Source: Chlorops oryzae (Eukaryota > Arthropoda > Insecta > Diptera > Chloropidae). From it: a stretch of 64,000 bases of DNA. The stretch spans positions 7,857,133 through 7,921,132 of the forward strand of contig CM035808.1 of the NCBI GenBank assembly GCA_020466095.1, read 5' to 3'. Position 1 is the first letter of the stretch. Each line of letters begins with the position of its first letter. Position numbers and translations under genes: made by a program. The notes beneath the pieces were generated by a model, which saw only the letters and a list, made by a program, of their open reading frames with translations, was not told where the DNA came from and ran no database searches. This document shows, piece after piece, positions 34,753 to 46,600 of the stretch.

Positions 34753-35390
34753 TCTATAGGTAGTATATACAACAACTTCTTAACGGAGTAGTTTTAAGTC
34801 TCGAATTCATGAATGCGGTAGATGGTGCTTTTGCTTCCAGGTATTTTCGTTCAGCTCATGCGAATTTTTATATTTATCAAACTTTCTATGCAGGTTACTT
34901 TTAACGGTTAAAAGATTACAGAAAAAGTCCATATACAGCCCCATCCAAGACGGGATGATCGGGGGTGGTTTCCTTCGATCCTCGGCTTCTGGAAAGAACA
35001 GTGAATAATGCGTTTCAAAAAATTTTTGTTTTGAATTATTTTTATGAATAGAAACCACTAACCGATTTTAATGGTTGTAGTCTCAAAAAACTCGTCATAG
35101 ATTGAGGTTTGCGGCATTTGACTAGAAAATTTATTTTTTTTCTACTAGGGTCATTATTTGGCCAGTTAGGGGATGGAACCCAAAATTCAGTTTTAAAAAA
35201 AAGTAATAATTATAACATATTATTAAAACATACCAAAAACGAATCCAATATTCTTCATACTAGGCTCGCTTAAAAGGTAATTTTGTAAATTTTTCGAATA
35301 TGCATACTGAACATGCTCGTTCTTGTTCCTACGGCATCTATATTATAGATTGAAGTTCGTGAGGCATTTTTCTTTAATTTAAGCCTATTT

Positions 35391-35880
35391 TTGTATGGGG
35401 ACCCCCCTAAGGAGGGGAGATAGAGGGTAGGTATGTTTGAAGAAAATATTTGGGGTAAAAAAAAAATAGGGGTCGGTCATATATATAATCCCCCTAGGAG
35501 GGGTTTGACTGTAGTGACAGCCATTTTGTATGAAATTGTGATAAAATTAAGGTAATTTTGTATGGGTGACCCCCTAAGGAGGGGAGATAGGGTGTCAGTA
35601 TGTTGGAAAAAAATGTTAGGGGGACAAAGTTGATGGGGGTCGGTCATACATTTGACTCCTCTAGGGGCACTCTGAGGCTAGTTACGACGGTGGGGGGAAA
35701 ATTTATAAAAATATTTTTTTTGTATGGGAGCCCCCTTAAGGAGGAGAGATAGGTGGCTTATTTGTTCAGAGAAAATATTCGGGGGAGAAAAATAATGGCG
35801 GTCGGTGTTATATTTTACCCCTCTAGGAGCGACTCTGGGACAGTTATAAAGCTTTTCATCAATTTTTTCTCGTTTTAACC
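35391..35880. repeat. About 165-bp tandem repeat, three units
   Basis: Units start at TTGTATGGG near 35391, 35558 and 35720. Each carries CCCCCTWAGGAGGGG-type palindromes, then GGGGTCGGTC (GCGGTCGGTG in the third), then a second CCCTCTAGGAG-type palindrome. Units differ by substitutions and small indels. No ORF or gene is associated. Confidence 0.8.
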
Positions 35881-36895
35881 CATCTTTGACCCCGATGAGG
35901 AGCCATTTGCCGACACCCCACCCTCCCCATTTTTTGGCTCATGCATTTTTATACCAAACCTCACAAAATAAGAGGTTACAGCGTATCGAAATCGAAAAGT
36001 CGTGCACTATGCCACCCTAATGCTCACGCAATGCACAATTCCGGTCATTCCGTCAGATTCTAATTATCCCATAAACAAGATCTTAAGTGATTATGCAAAT
36101 ATATACAAGTTTTAGATGGAAAGGTCCTATGAATATCCATAAAGCGGTTAGACCGTGACTATTTGTTCATTCGATTGCATGGATCAATAGGTGCAAAGGT
36201 TGTGAACAAAGGGTTTGAATTTCTCCCTTTATTTTTATGAGAAATATGCGGCGTATTTTCTTGTTGAACTTGACCGAGTGCAACTTTTCATTCAATTTTG
36301 TTTTTTTTTTTTGTTGTTTTTTGACAGTCGCGAATAATTTGTTGGTTTTGTTGTTCACGTTGAGCGATTATAATACCGGCCCTGACGTCACAAATCCAGC
36401 CGAGTCGACCAAAAACGCCATCAACGATTCAGCAGTGCGGCGCGCGCGGCGCGGCTCTCTACATAAGTATATAGTCACCGCTAACAGTTAGTTATGGGGC
36501 CGTTACGTATTTAAGCTCGAATGCATGCATACCAAAGGCGCTGGGGAAACATTGTGGCCACACGAATCTAACAGGCCCAAGCTCAAGCACACATGCACGC
36601 ACATACATATTTACATACATTCGTGCATATTTGATTAGCCGACGTCCATACTTTACATACTTACATAGATACAATATTTAGAGTACATGCTTAATCAGTT
36701 GGTCTGACTGGCTATCGTATGCGCGTAAGCACGCCAAAACCTGAACAAGCGGTCATTGCAAACATGTCACGCAACTCCAACGACTGGATTCCGCGAATAC
36801 TCAAACCAGATATCGCCAACTGGTTTCCCTCAGCAGAACCTGCCCGGCACTCTCCTCCCACAGACGCACACATGCATGCAAACGTGCATATGTAC

Positions 36896-37686
36896 CAGCG
36901 TTGCCAGATGGTTTTTCTTTCAAAGTTTTTCGCGAAAAAAGAAATTCGGAATTTCCCCAAATACCCCCTTCCTCTTACCAAAAATATTCTGATCAATTTT
37001 TTTTATGTCTTTATTTCTCGATTTCCAAGCGTTTTCTAAAAACAGTCTAGTTTGGATAGCGTAAGCCCCGCATGGAGTGAACACCCCGGTGGTGTGAACA
37101 CATGAAGTGAGGCTTATTTAACAGAAGGCGCTAGTATTCTAACTTTTCTCGAAAAGACCGATCAGAAATCATTAAGAGAACGCAAGATTTAATGTCCCAT
37201 ATGGGTATTTCCAGAAAAAAGTGAACTTTTTGTCACGTCCGAACATATCTATTTGCCTTTCTGATCGTCATAAAAATTTATTAAGTATAAAAATCCGGAA
37301 GATCTGCACGATAATAGTTAGAAACAAAATTACCATTTTCCACATTCTTCAATTCGGGACTTAAAATTGCTAAAGTCAACTGTCACGTCCGTTTGGAAAT
37401 ACCCATATATAAAGGACATATGGGCAGTCCATTAAATACGTAAGATTTTTACTACTGTTTTCACGTTCGCATCTTAAGACTTTGCGCAGACAGTTCCATT
37501 ATAAAAGTCGAGAGAGATAGAGCATAAGGAAAAAAAATAGCCCTCGATAGCGTGAACAGCCTCGCTAGTATGAACAGGCTTTGCAAACATTTGTTCACTC
37601 TTTCCAAAGTCAATTTTATTTGCAAGAAATCAGAATATTTATAAGTCTCGACATTCAAATGTGAGGCCAAAAAGGTGGCAACGCTG
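36896..37686. mobile_element. hAT-like element with CAGCGTTGCCA ends
   Basis: CAGCGTTGCCA at 36896 and TGGCAACGCTG ending at 37686 are exact inverses. No 8-bp duplication is clear. The interior includes a stretch related to 19309-19640 and an inverted pair around CATATGGGTATTTCC, so it is probably composite. Confidence 0.55.
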
Positions 37687-40334
37687 GCACATACATATAT
37701 ACATACATATGTATGCATGCATGTACCTACATTCCAGGGGGCCAGCGAGATGATCGATGCAAAACCAGATAATACGGCACCGATAAAAAAAAAAAACGTT
37801 CCTCATGTCCGGACAGGTTTTTATATACATATTTATTTATTTTTTTCCCCGAGAGATTGACGCTTGGCTTCCATTCGTCACGGTGTGCTGGAAAAATTTG
37901 CATCACGTCACATTGTTGAGGTTGTTACCATACCCATGGCTATAACAACTTCTTCCAAACTGTCTATTCCGTCAGGCCAGTCGAACTCGCTGAGGCGCAA
38001 AAGGCCCTCTTCACACAACGAAGCATCTGTGGTCAAGCACCTTTTGCACGAGCTTCTTTTTCCAGTCGGAACCTCGGCTCATTCTATAAGTTGGATTTTT
38101 TTTTCTCTTGGCTCTTCTGGAGAACCAGTACGACCGAAATTCTGATTTGACTCACAAATAGACACTTCGGGAACAAATACATTTAAACTCTCACGAATAA
38201 CATACATACGGACATACATAGATACATGCAAACACACACCCGCCAAAAGTCCGAAACACATTTTTTCACCGAACCACAAATCCTGAATTAGCCGAGCGTG
38301 CTCTTTTTCTCAAAACGACTTTCTTCAGCATGATCCATTGTGGACTAGTCCAAAGGTAATCGGTTAGGTCGAAACTGGTAAAATTTTATTACAGTAGAAT
38401 CTTGATTGTCCGGTCATCGATTATCTAGATACATTCCTAACGGCTTTAATTACTGAAGGAACCTCAAATTATGTCCATCCAAAATTTTAACCCTTCAAAT
38501 CCGTATTTTTTTAAGATAGAAAATTCTTTTTTATGTGATTTGATTGGCTATGAATCAATTAATGCCTAATTGGATTGGATTTAGAAAAGGATAGGCAGAA
38601 TAAAAATATGCTTGTGACAGGAGAACATCAAGGTGTCCCCGTTAGTAATGAAAAGGTTGAATTGCGTCGGTTACTCGATATTTTTATACCCTATTCGACG
38701 TGCATAAACCCACTGTATAATAAAAAAAATTTTATTAAAATTTTAATATCCTTTAGCTTGACTTTGAAATCGACTATCCGTATACGGAACACCCCGAAAA
38801 GAATATATTCTGGAGTGTGAACACAACTAGTCCATTTCCTATCTATTTGGAAACCAGTGCTGCTCTAGACCAGAGACTACAATACTCTGAGAATTGTGAT
38901 TACGGCTGGCAGTGGTGGTTTTTGGCTCACATCACATCACAAAAACCATATCGATTTTATGACATCGTCCAAGTGGTGGTAGATTATGACGCGGCGCTCG
39001 ACGTTCACACCACCAAACGGATCCAATTCAGTTTCGCATATTTCGAATTGTACGTTTTCGAGGTAAGTGCACAAGTGTTTGTGTGTGTGTGTGTGTGTGT
39101 TCGTGGCACGTAGCGTGCCAATAATCAGAGTCGTTGTCAAACCGATTTTTTTTAGGGGATTTATTTGAGCGGCTTTTTGGGTCAATTTATTGACCATGAG
39201 GTTGGTTTAATATACTTTACTAATTCTATTAACATATGGTGGCAAAGTGCCAGTTAAAATTACAGTAGTAGTTTAACATACCAGTTTAATTAGTTCCGCG
39301 ACCGTGTTCGTAATTCAAATTACGCAAATTTCCCCATTGCAATTAAGTAATATTATTATTGTTACGTGTTTTTTTGCTTGATTATTTGCCTCTTTCGCTT
39401 AGTTAAATTTTAATGACCAGGGAACGAATTCCTTAACTATCAGTACCAAATGCTTCAACAAAGATGTAAACGTTTCACACACCAGTGATATTTCAGATAT
39501 GGAATCCCCCTAACACTCACCACTGTTAATGCTTCCAATCGCAAGTATTCACAAGCAAAGTGACGTCACAATTAGAAAATGTCTACGTAGTAGTGTGGAA
39601 AAAGAATATCGAGAACTAGTTTGCTACAGTGGAAAACTGAAAGTAAAAAATCGAGTAAATAATCCTGGTCCCACAAAACATTTAGATCTTTCTAGAGGAT
39701 AAATTGGTTAAACGGAAAATATTCAAATCTATTGTATTTCCGTCAGAGTTTTTTATCTAGCATTTTATTTTGTAGCCATTTGGGAGTCAGAAACTTATAA
39801 AAGGAATACATACATGTGAACAGTAACAACAGAATCAGTGAAAAAAGAGAAAATTTTTATTTTGGGAAAAATTCAAAATAATTGAATGATTGAATGGGTA
39901 CACTAACTATAATTGAAAATTCCTGATTTTCAAACACAAATTTTTCTATCGAAATAATCTACTAGGTAAGCCAGAAGGCCTATAGAAGAGAAATAGTATC
40001 CCTCCGTTTTATCTTTCTCATCAAACAACTCAAGAATCTCGAAAGGATAAGGATAATTTTTGTGCGGAGATCAAGAATAAAGCGACATTTTTTCCCCCAT
40101 TTATATAGCTCATAAAGGGTTCTTAAAATCTAAATTAAAAATAAATAATTTAATTAATGACAATTTTAACATTTATACTTTAATTTTAATTTATTTAGGG
40201 TATTCCCAAAATTTAAAGTGAAAAGATTGAAAAATCGGAAAAGTGTAAAATTTTTCATACAAAATTTCGTTCGTTAATTTCTAAGCCTTCTTGATTTACG
40301 ATTTTTTGAATTTTTCGAGGCAAATTCACGTTTA

Positions 40335-40673
40335 ACACGGCAGCCACACGTTCAATTTTTGGCTTTCGAAGTATCCCATACACTTCAAAAACATTTTACT
40401 AACAACATTCTCACACTTCTTAGAGACAAAATTGAACGCCAACTTGACTTCAATTTTTCTTTCAAGATCCGTTTCAATTTTACGTTCAAGTTTTTAACAG
40501 CTGATCATAGTTGCATAGCATTCTAAGTTGTTTCCTTGACGACGGCATTTTGAAAATAAAATTGCCTTTCAAGTTGCGTGCAGCCTACGTCATAGCTTCA
40601 ATTTTAAAGAAATTTGACAACCAGTAGGTGTGTTCAACTTGAAAGCAAATTATTGAACGTGTGGCTGCAGTGT
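40335..40673. mobile_element. MITE with ACACGGCAGCCACACGTTC ends
   Basis: The left end ACACGGCAGCCACACGTTCA is matched by an inverted right end (TGAACGTGTGGCTGCAGTGT) with one mismatch. Flanks TTA and AAG do not give a clean duplication. 339 bp, no ORF. Confidence 0.62.
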
Positions 40674-40846
40674 AAGGGAAGACCCCAAATCTTTCTCATT
40701 ACGGACAACCTCGTAAAGTGTGAGAAGGCGATTGTATTCATGCTTATAAAATTTTTAAAATTTTACCCTTAAATACCACATATTTGAAGTGTATATTCAT
40801 GATCCTTCTGAAAAATTAGCTACTATTGTTTTTAGTTCGCTATAAA

Positions 40847-41015
40847 CAGTGGCGTAGCGAGACATTTTGGCGCCCGGGGCCCGATGGGGGCACTATGCAG
40901 GAAATGCCGCCCCCTCCAATCGGCCTCAATAAAAATACCTTCATAAAATTTGATATATGATTTGGCGCCCGGGGCGACTGCCCCCTTCGCTTCCCACTCA
41001 CTAAGCTACTGGCTG
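40847..41015. mobile_element. Degenerate hAT-like MITE with CAGTGGCGTAGC end
   Basis: The left end CAGTGGCGTAGCGAG is a common hAT terminus. The right end CTAAGCTACTGGCTG is a decayed inverse. GGCGCCCGGGGC occurs twice inside. No intact target duplication. Confidence 0.55.
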
Positions 41016-42878
41016 TAAAAACAAACAATTTTGTACGTTTGCCATAGTGGAGTGAAGACAAAAATTCGAATGCAGCCAAATTTACTTGGAAGTAATTTTC
41101 GGTTTATTTTTATTTATTTATTTATTTATTTATTTGGTTTATAATTTTTTTTTTATTTGAAAACTTCTCTTTCTTAAACATTATTCCTTAAATATAATTT
41201 TCTACTTATTACATAAAAGTTAAATATAATTTTTTATCACTTTTGATACACTGCCGCAGACCTCTTTCAAATATATTGCACCCGACAGAAGGTTAACGGT
41301 TTGTTGTGTACACATTATCCCATATTAACAAAAAGAAAGAAAAAAAAAACAATGTTTCGAATATCGACAACATGACACCACTGTGCAGCAGAACTGTACC
41401 TCGACTGTATGACTGCAGCTGAAATCGGGCTTGCGCAGTTCGAGCCATCTACGTAAAAATATCTATACGCTATATTTTTGCTGAGCGAGCCAAGCTCAAA
41501 CGAGTACATATCGGAGTGGTGCGTGCCGTGCCTTTCGGTCTATGTATGAGAGCATACACTCACTCACTCACTCACTCACTCACACTCGCACTCGCAGCAG
41601 AGCAACGTTAACATCAGTGTAAAATCTTTGATGCAGGCCCCAAATACATAAAAAAACGCGATTGCCACATTTCAATCGTATCGGGACCGTAGACGAAATA
41701 AGTTGGGTTTTTTTTTAGTGAAAATACGCGCATTCATTGAGTATGGAGGAGTGGAACGTTTTTCACATAGAAAAATAATAAAAAGAAAGAAAGAAAGAAT
41801 ATGAAAGCCCTTTGCACATACGGAAGCAAATGAAAAGAGCAACACATTACCAGTGGGGAACTCAATGGAGCTATGAATGCCAAAGTGAGAAGATCGAAAT
41901 CTCGATTGAACCGCTTCGCAAATAGTTTGTACGACGTCGAGAATCCGAAACCGAAACAGGACAACGACCTTTCAAAATCCAGTCAGTGTACGAACATTAT
42001 ACACACAAGATAGTTAGTTAGTTAGTTAGTTACCTTTCCATGTGATTCGATCAAATGCTTGCCATTGCCCCCTATTGAAACAGTGCGGAAAACAGAACGA
42101 AATAAGTGAAAAAAAAAAAAAAAATATAAGAAATTACGAGAATTCGAAACCTAATCGAGGAAGGAAAAACCAAAATAAAATGCAAAATCGTGTGTGAGTT
42201 TGTAGCGCGCTAAAGGCGGCGGTATACATACCTATATTGAAAAATATACCCACCAATAATTTCCGATAGAAATCCTCTGGATTATGTGAGCTTCCTTCCG
42301 ACCGTTCTTCTTCGTGGTGCGAAGCTTTTGGGGAATTCAAATCGATTTGATTGCAAAAAAAAAAAAAAAATCCAAAAATCAATATTTTATTGTATATCTG
42401 GAGCTTTTTTTTTTGTACGGCCTAGAGGGTCAAACGGAAAGTAATTCGTGTGTATAACATCAAGCGCCAAAGTATTTGGTGCAAATCTACGCGCCAACCG
42501 AAGTGGGCCACCACAGTGCGAAAACAGGTCGGTCTACTGTGCCTGCAGTGTGTGTGTGTGCTGTGTGGTGTGTGCGCCAACAACAGCTCCATCTTGCATC
42601 TATACATCATAACCTCGACACATTTAGGAAGCAGCTCGAAGCTGCCTCCCACTTCTGTTCCATAGTTGGGGAACAACAAGAACAACAGTATAGCTGAAAG
42701 CTTCGTTGCAGCGTGAAGCGTCGTTTCCCAGATTCGAAATTCCCTCGCGCGAGTGCAGTGAGCTGCAGAGTGTGCAGAGAGTGCAGTCTCTCTATTTCTC
42801 TATCGTGATTCGGTGTGTTAGTTTTATACAAAAAAAAATTCTCCGTATTAACGTCCGAAACTGCTGCATCCATTCAGA

Positions 42879-43674
42879 ATGTCGCTGCAGACAAAGCGTC
42901 AACATTGTTATCTGTGCGATTTGCCGCGCATGCCATGGGCAATGATAAACGATTTTACGGAGGCGGTCTGTCGCGGCTGTGTCAACTACGAGGGTGCCGA
43001 TCGCATCGAGTTGGTTCTCGATGCGGCGCGCCAAATGAAGCGCATCCATCAGGCGGCAAAGCGGAGCCATGAGAACGGCGAAGTACAACAGGCCACCGTT
43101 CAATCGCAGACGGTGTCGCAGCAGCACAGCAGAGCGGCTCAAATAAGTGTGGGCGTTGGTGTCGTCGGACCAGGACAGCAACATCATCATGCCTATCCAA
43201 CACAGCGTATCGGGCCGGGGCCGCAGGCAGCCAATCTGATGGACTTTCAGGTTAAAATGGAAGCCCACGATGCGAGCGGTCGCCCGGTCCGAATTTCACA
43301 TATGCCACACCACATGCCCATGTCGAATCGTGCCGTTGCTGCTGCGGCAGCCGCTGCTGCTGCTGCCACAGCAGTGCCAATTGGCGGCGGATCCGTGCCA
43401 CCAGTTCTTTCGGTCAATCTGAAACGATCTCCATCCGAAGAGGATGACGGCGGTCATGGTGGCCATGGTGTTGCGGATGGCAGCACTGGCGGACCGCCGG
43501 GCATTAAACGCAGTGCCATGGACGATCCAACAGCGGCACGGCCACCCTTAACTCGAGGCGAATCTCTACCAGCAGCTGTCTCGTTCGTATCGGAACGCCA
43601 AACTGGAGGATTGCGGGATAAACACCAGCCGGTGCGAGCACCGTCCTTCGATGCGTCCACCTTTAAACCCGGCG
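42879..43674 (+). CDS. Pits: Pits exon 1: IRF2BP zinc finger and low-complexity region
   Basis: Starts [18 protein letters not shown] and ends in phase 1 after KPGG before gtaagt. It contains the whole N-terminal zinc finger, a His/Gln-rich stretch, the polyalanine run near 43338-43372 and the [10 protein letters not shown] acidic patch. Long antisense and alternate-frame ORFs over this GC-richer exon are shadows. Confidence 0.95.
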
Positions 43675-46600
43675 GTAAGTTTTTCACTATCGCTCTCGCA
43701 CTCTCTCCCTCTCTTTCTCGCATCATTATCATCACTCATATGTATATGAAATTATGAAATACTTACTCTAATCATTTTCAAAAAAAAAAAAAAAAACATC
43801 CTCACTTTTTTTGTTTAAATTGTCGTCGTCGTCGTCGTCGTCGTTGTTCTTAATTTTGTTTAAGTTGTTTTAGTAATTGTTTTTGTTGTTGTTGTGAATG
43901 CTGGTAAAATTTGTAGTGTTCAACTGAGATCACTCTTGGAGAAATTTCGTATCCTTTGTCCTAACAGACCCGCCCAAAAATCCCAGATATATATATATAT
44001 ATATATATATATACGTCGATATGTATGTATGTATGTGCATAGGTACAGGAAGCTTTGTCGCGCTTAATGTGCCTGTAAGTATACTAGATTCCTGCAGCGA
44101 GCATCTCAAAGTTTTTCGGAATAATTTTGTGTATCCGTGGAGCACATGTAAGCCAGCTTTACATACACACATGCACTTCACACACACCTAAGCCCGTTGT
44201 AAAGTTTCCGTTATGAACACATACATACAAAACATGCAACCATAGATAGATGGATGGATACCGAAATTGGTGCGATTATGAAGGGCTTACAACCATGACT
44301 GTTATTCGATGAACTCAAACACCTGCTCGCCGTTGCTCCCTCCCTCCGTCTCGCCCAACTGGCTGACTGCTGCTGCTGCGAAGCACTCACATGCGCACAA
44401 GATTCTTTCCTCCCTGCAGATAGATACAGATTAAAATACCAAAGAGAGCCAGTAAACCGAACCAAAGAGGAACGCACAAGAGACACAAGAGAACCAGACA
44501 AACAAGAACTGAGAGTAAAAATGTGAAGCAAAAAAACAAAAAAAAAAAACATCAAGAAACGTGCAATATTGTCTTGCCTCTTGGCCAAATTGCATACACA
44601 TACATACCTACATACATATACATATATGTATGTACACACAATTTCTTCACCTTTTGCCTTGCGACCCTTTTGCGTGTCTCGGCCGTCGGTTAACTTCATT
44701 TTATTACAAAGCAACATGCCAAAATTTTCACTACACAACTGAAATATATATTTATAAATATACATATGTATGTTTGTAAGTAGATTTTCCAATTCGATGG
44801 CAAGCCTGAAAAGTTGCTCCGAGTATATTGGCTTACAGCGTAAACATTGCTTTGGCAATTGTTGCGATGGTAGATGGATGGTCTGAGGTGGTATACACAC
44901 AGCTTGCGTTTACTTGGCCCCATACAGGCACACATCCATACACCCATACATAGATGCACACATTGAAAAATGCGGTGGCTAAGAGGGAGGGAAGGAGGTG
45001 GCGGCGTAGAGTTATAAACAATGCCAAAGACAAGCATCTGAAGTTGGTATACCCACTGTCTCCATAGATACAAACATACAAACATACAAACATACATACA
45101 TATGTACATGCTTGTGCGCGAGCGGTGCGATGTGATCAACTTGAAATTTTGGTCTTGGCAATGCTTTGGACGCGTGGTATCCGGAGCGTGTGAGAATCGA
45201 GAAGGAGAACCGAAAAAAAATGAATGGACTTTATTCGGATATTGCGGGGCGAAATTATAAGCATGTGTGTGTGTGGGAATAATGTAAACAAAGCTTTCAT
45301 CTGGCGCTCGAGTTGGGGAGCGATGACTATGTGTGTTTGTATGTATGTATGTCTTTCGATATTCAAAGCTCTCCAAGGAAAATTATCACATTTTATTAAA
45401 AATTTACATAACAGATTGATGGAGGTTTTTTAAAAAATTTTTTTAATATTTTTTTTTAATTTTCTAAAGTTTTTTTTAAATAATTTTTTTTTTTTAATTT
45501 TTTAATTATTTTTTTTAATTTTCTAAAATTTTTTTTTTAATAAATTTTTTTTTAATTAATTTTTTTTTAATTAATTTTTTTTTAATTAATTTTTTTTTAA
45601 ATAATTTTTTTTTAAATAATTTTTTTTTAAATAATTTTTTTTTATGAGAAATTATGAGATGACGTTTAGCGTATGTAGAACCGATCGCGGCGCGCCATGT
45701 GATTTGGGCGAACAGCACTCGCAGCGCGACATCATAATGAACGCCAAGCGTCATTGTTGTGACAGTAAGAGCATGTGACAAATGTGCCAGCTGTTACACT
45801 ATCACAATATACATATACATATGTACATATGTACGATGTTCTGCTGCGTTTCACGCTCAGACACGACTGACTTTCGTGTGATCGCACTGCACAAATGCAT
45901 AAGTATTTTGAGCTATGCTTTTAATCTCTGATTTAAAAATAGCCTCAGACGCAGAGGCTGAAGTGTCACATACATAAATGTATTTAACATTAAGTTCCCA
46001 TGACCCCATATGCCTGGAAGCTGATATGAATCGCATTAGTAGAGCAGAGCAAATGCCCGCTTCTTATCAGTCACTCCTACGTTTCCTCTTGCGGTCGCAG
46101 TCGAGAGCTTTCGCTCAACATGCTGTATTCAGCTGTATTCGATTCAATGCGATTCAATTCGACTCGATTCGATTCGATGGTGTTTGTTGTTCTCGTAATG
46201 GAACAACAACAGCAAGTTATCGCACACGTGATAAGAAGTCGAGCTTATCGCTGTGCTCCTCAAATACGATGATGTTTACAAATATTTCCTTGAAAAGATA
46301 TGGCACACAAAGCATTCCAAATTGTATGGGGACCGAAGATAAGAAAAACGAAGCCACACAAACACATGGTAATTGAAGTTATGCCGCCCTGTGTGTTGGC
46401 GTTGCTGTCTGAACGATTGACTAAGCACGAAGCGACGATAGATACATATTATACCTACGGGCAAGAAAGAACAAGGAATTCGTTGTTTTTTGTGGAGAAT
46501 CTTTAGAATATTATTTTCCTATAATATATTTGCTTTTCGATTATCTTGCGAGCAAACTCACTCACGCAAGCGCATGATGCCGCAAGACTCAACTGGAAAT

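Larger units (their letters stand above)
30512..42878. other. Intergenic region between ALKBH7 and Pits coding exons
   Basis: About 12 kb. It contains mobile elements between 32949 and 41015, a GA microsatellite at 32264-32345, a three-unit tandem repeat at 35391-35880 and many CATA-type microsatellites. The last 1 kb before 42879 becomes less AT-rich and presumably holds the Pits promoter and 5' UTR, whose exact start I cannot place. No recognisable coding exon. Confidence 0.6.

Noticed and set aside
38817..39113. 98-codon ORF followed by gaggtaagtg, like a coding exon with donor
   Set aside because: No family similarity that I can recognise, and the donor-like site runs into a GT microsatellite. 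Not enough to call an exon.
42792..43268. 158-codon minus-strand ORF opposite Pits exon 1
   Set aside because: Antisense shadow of a GC-richer coding exon; the plus frame has the IRF2BP zinc finger.
44211..45376. Two minus-strand ORFs of 229 and 226 codons
   Set aside because: Both contain YIYVYVC / [13 protein letters not shown] strings from CATA microsatellites, lack any domain, overlap each other in different frames and lie in Pits intron 1.
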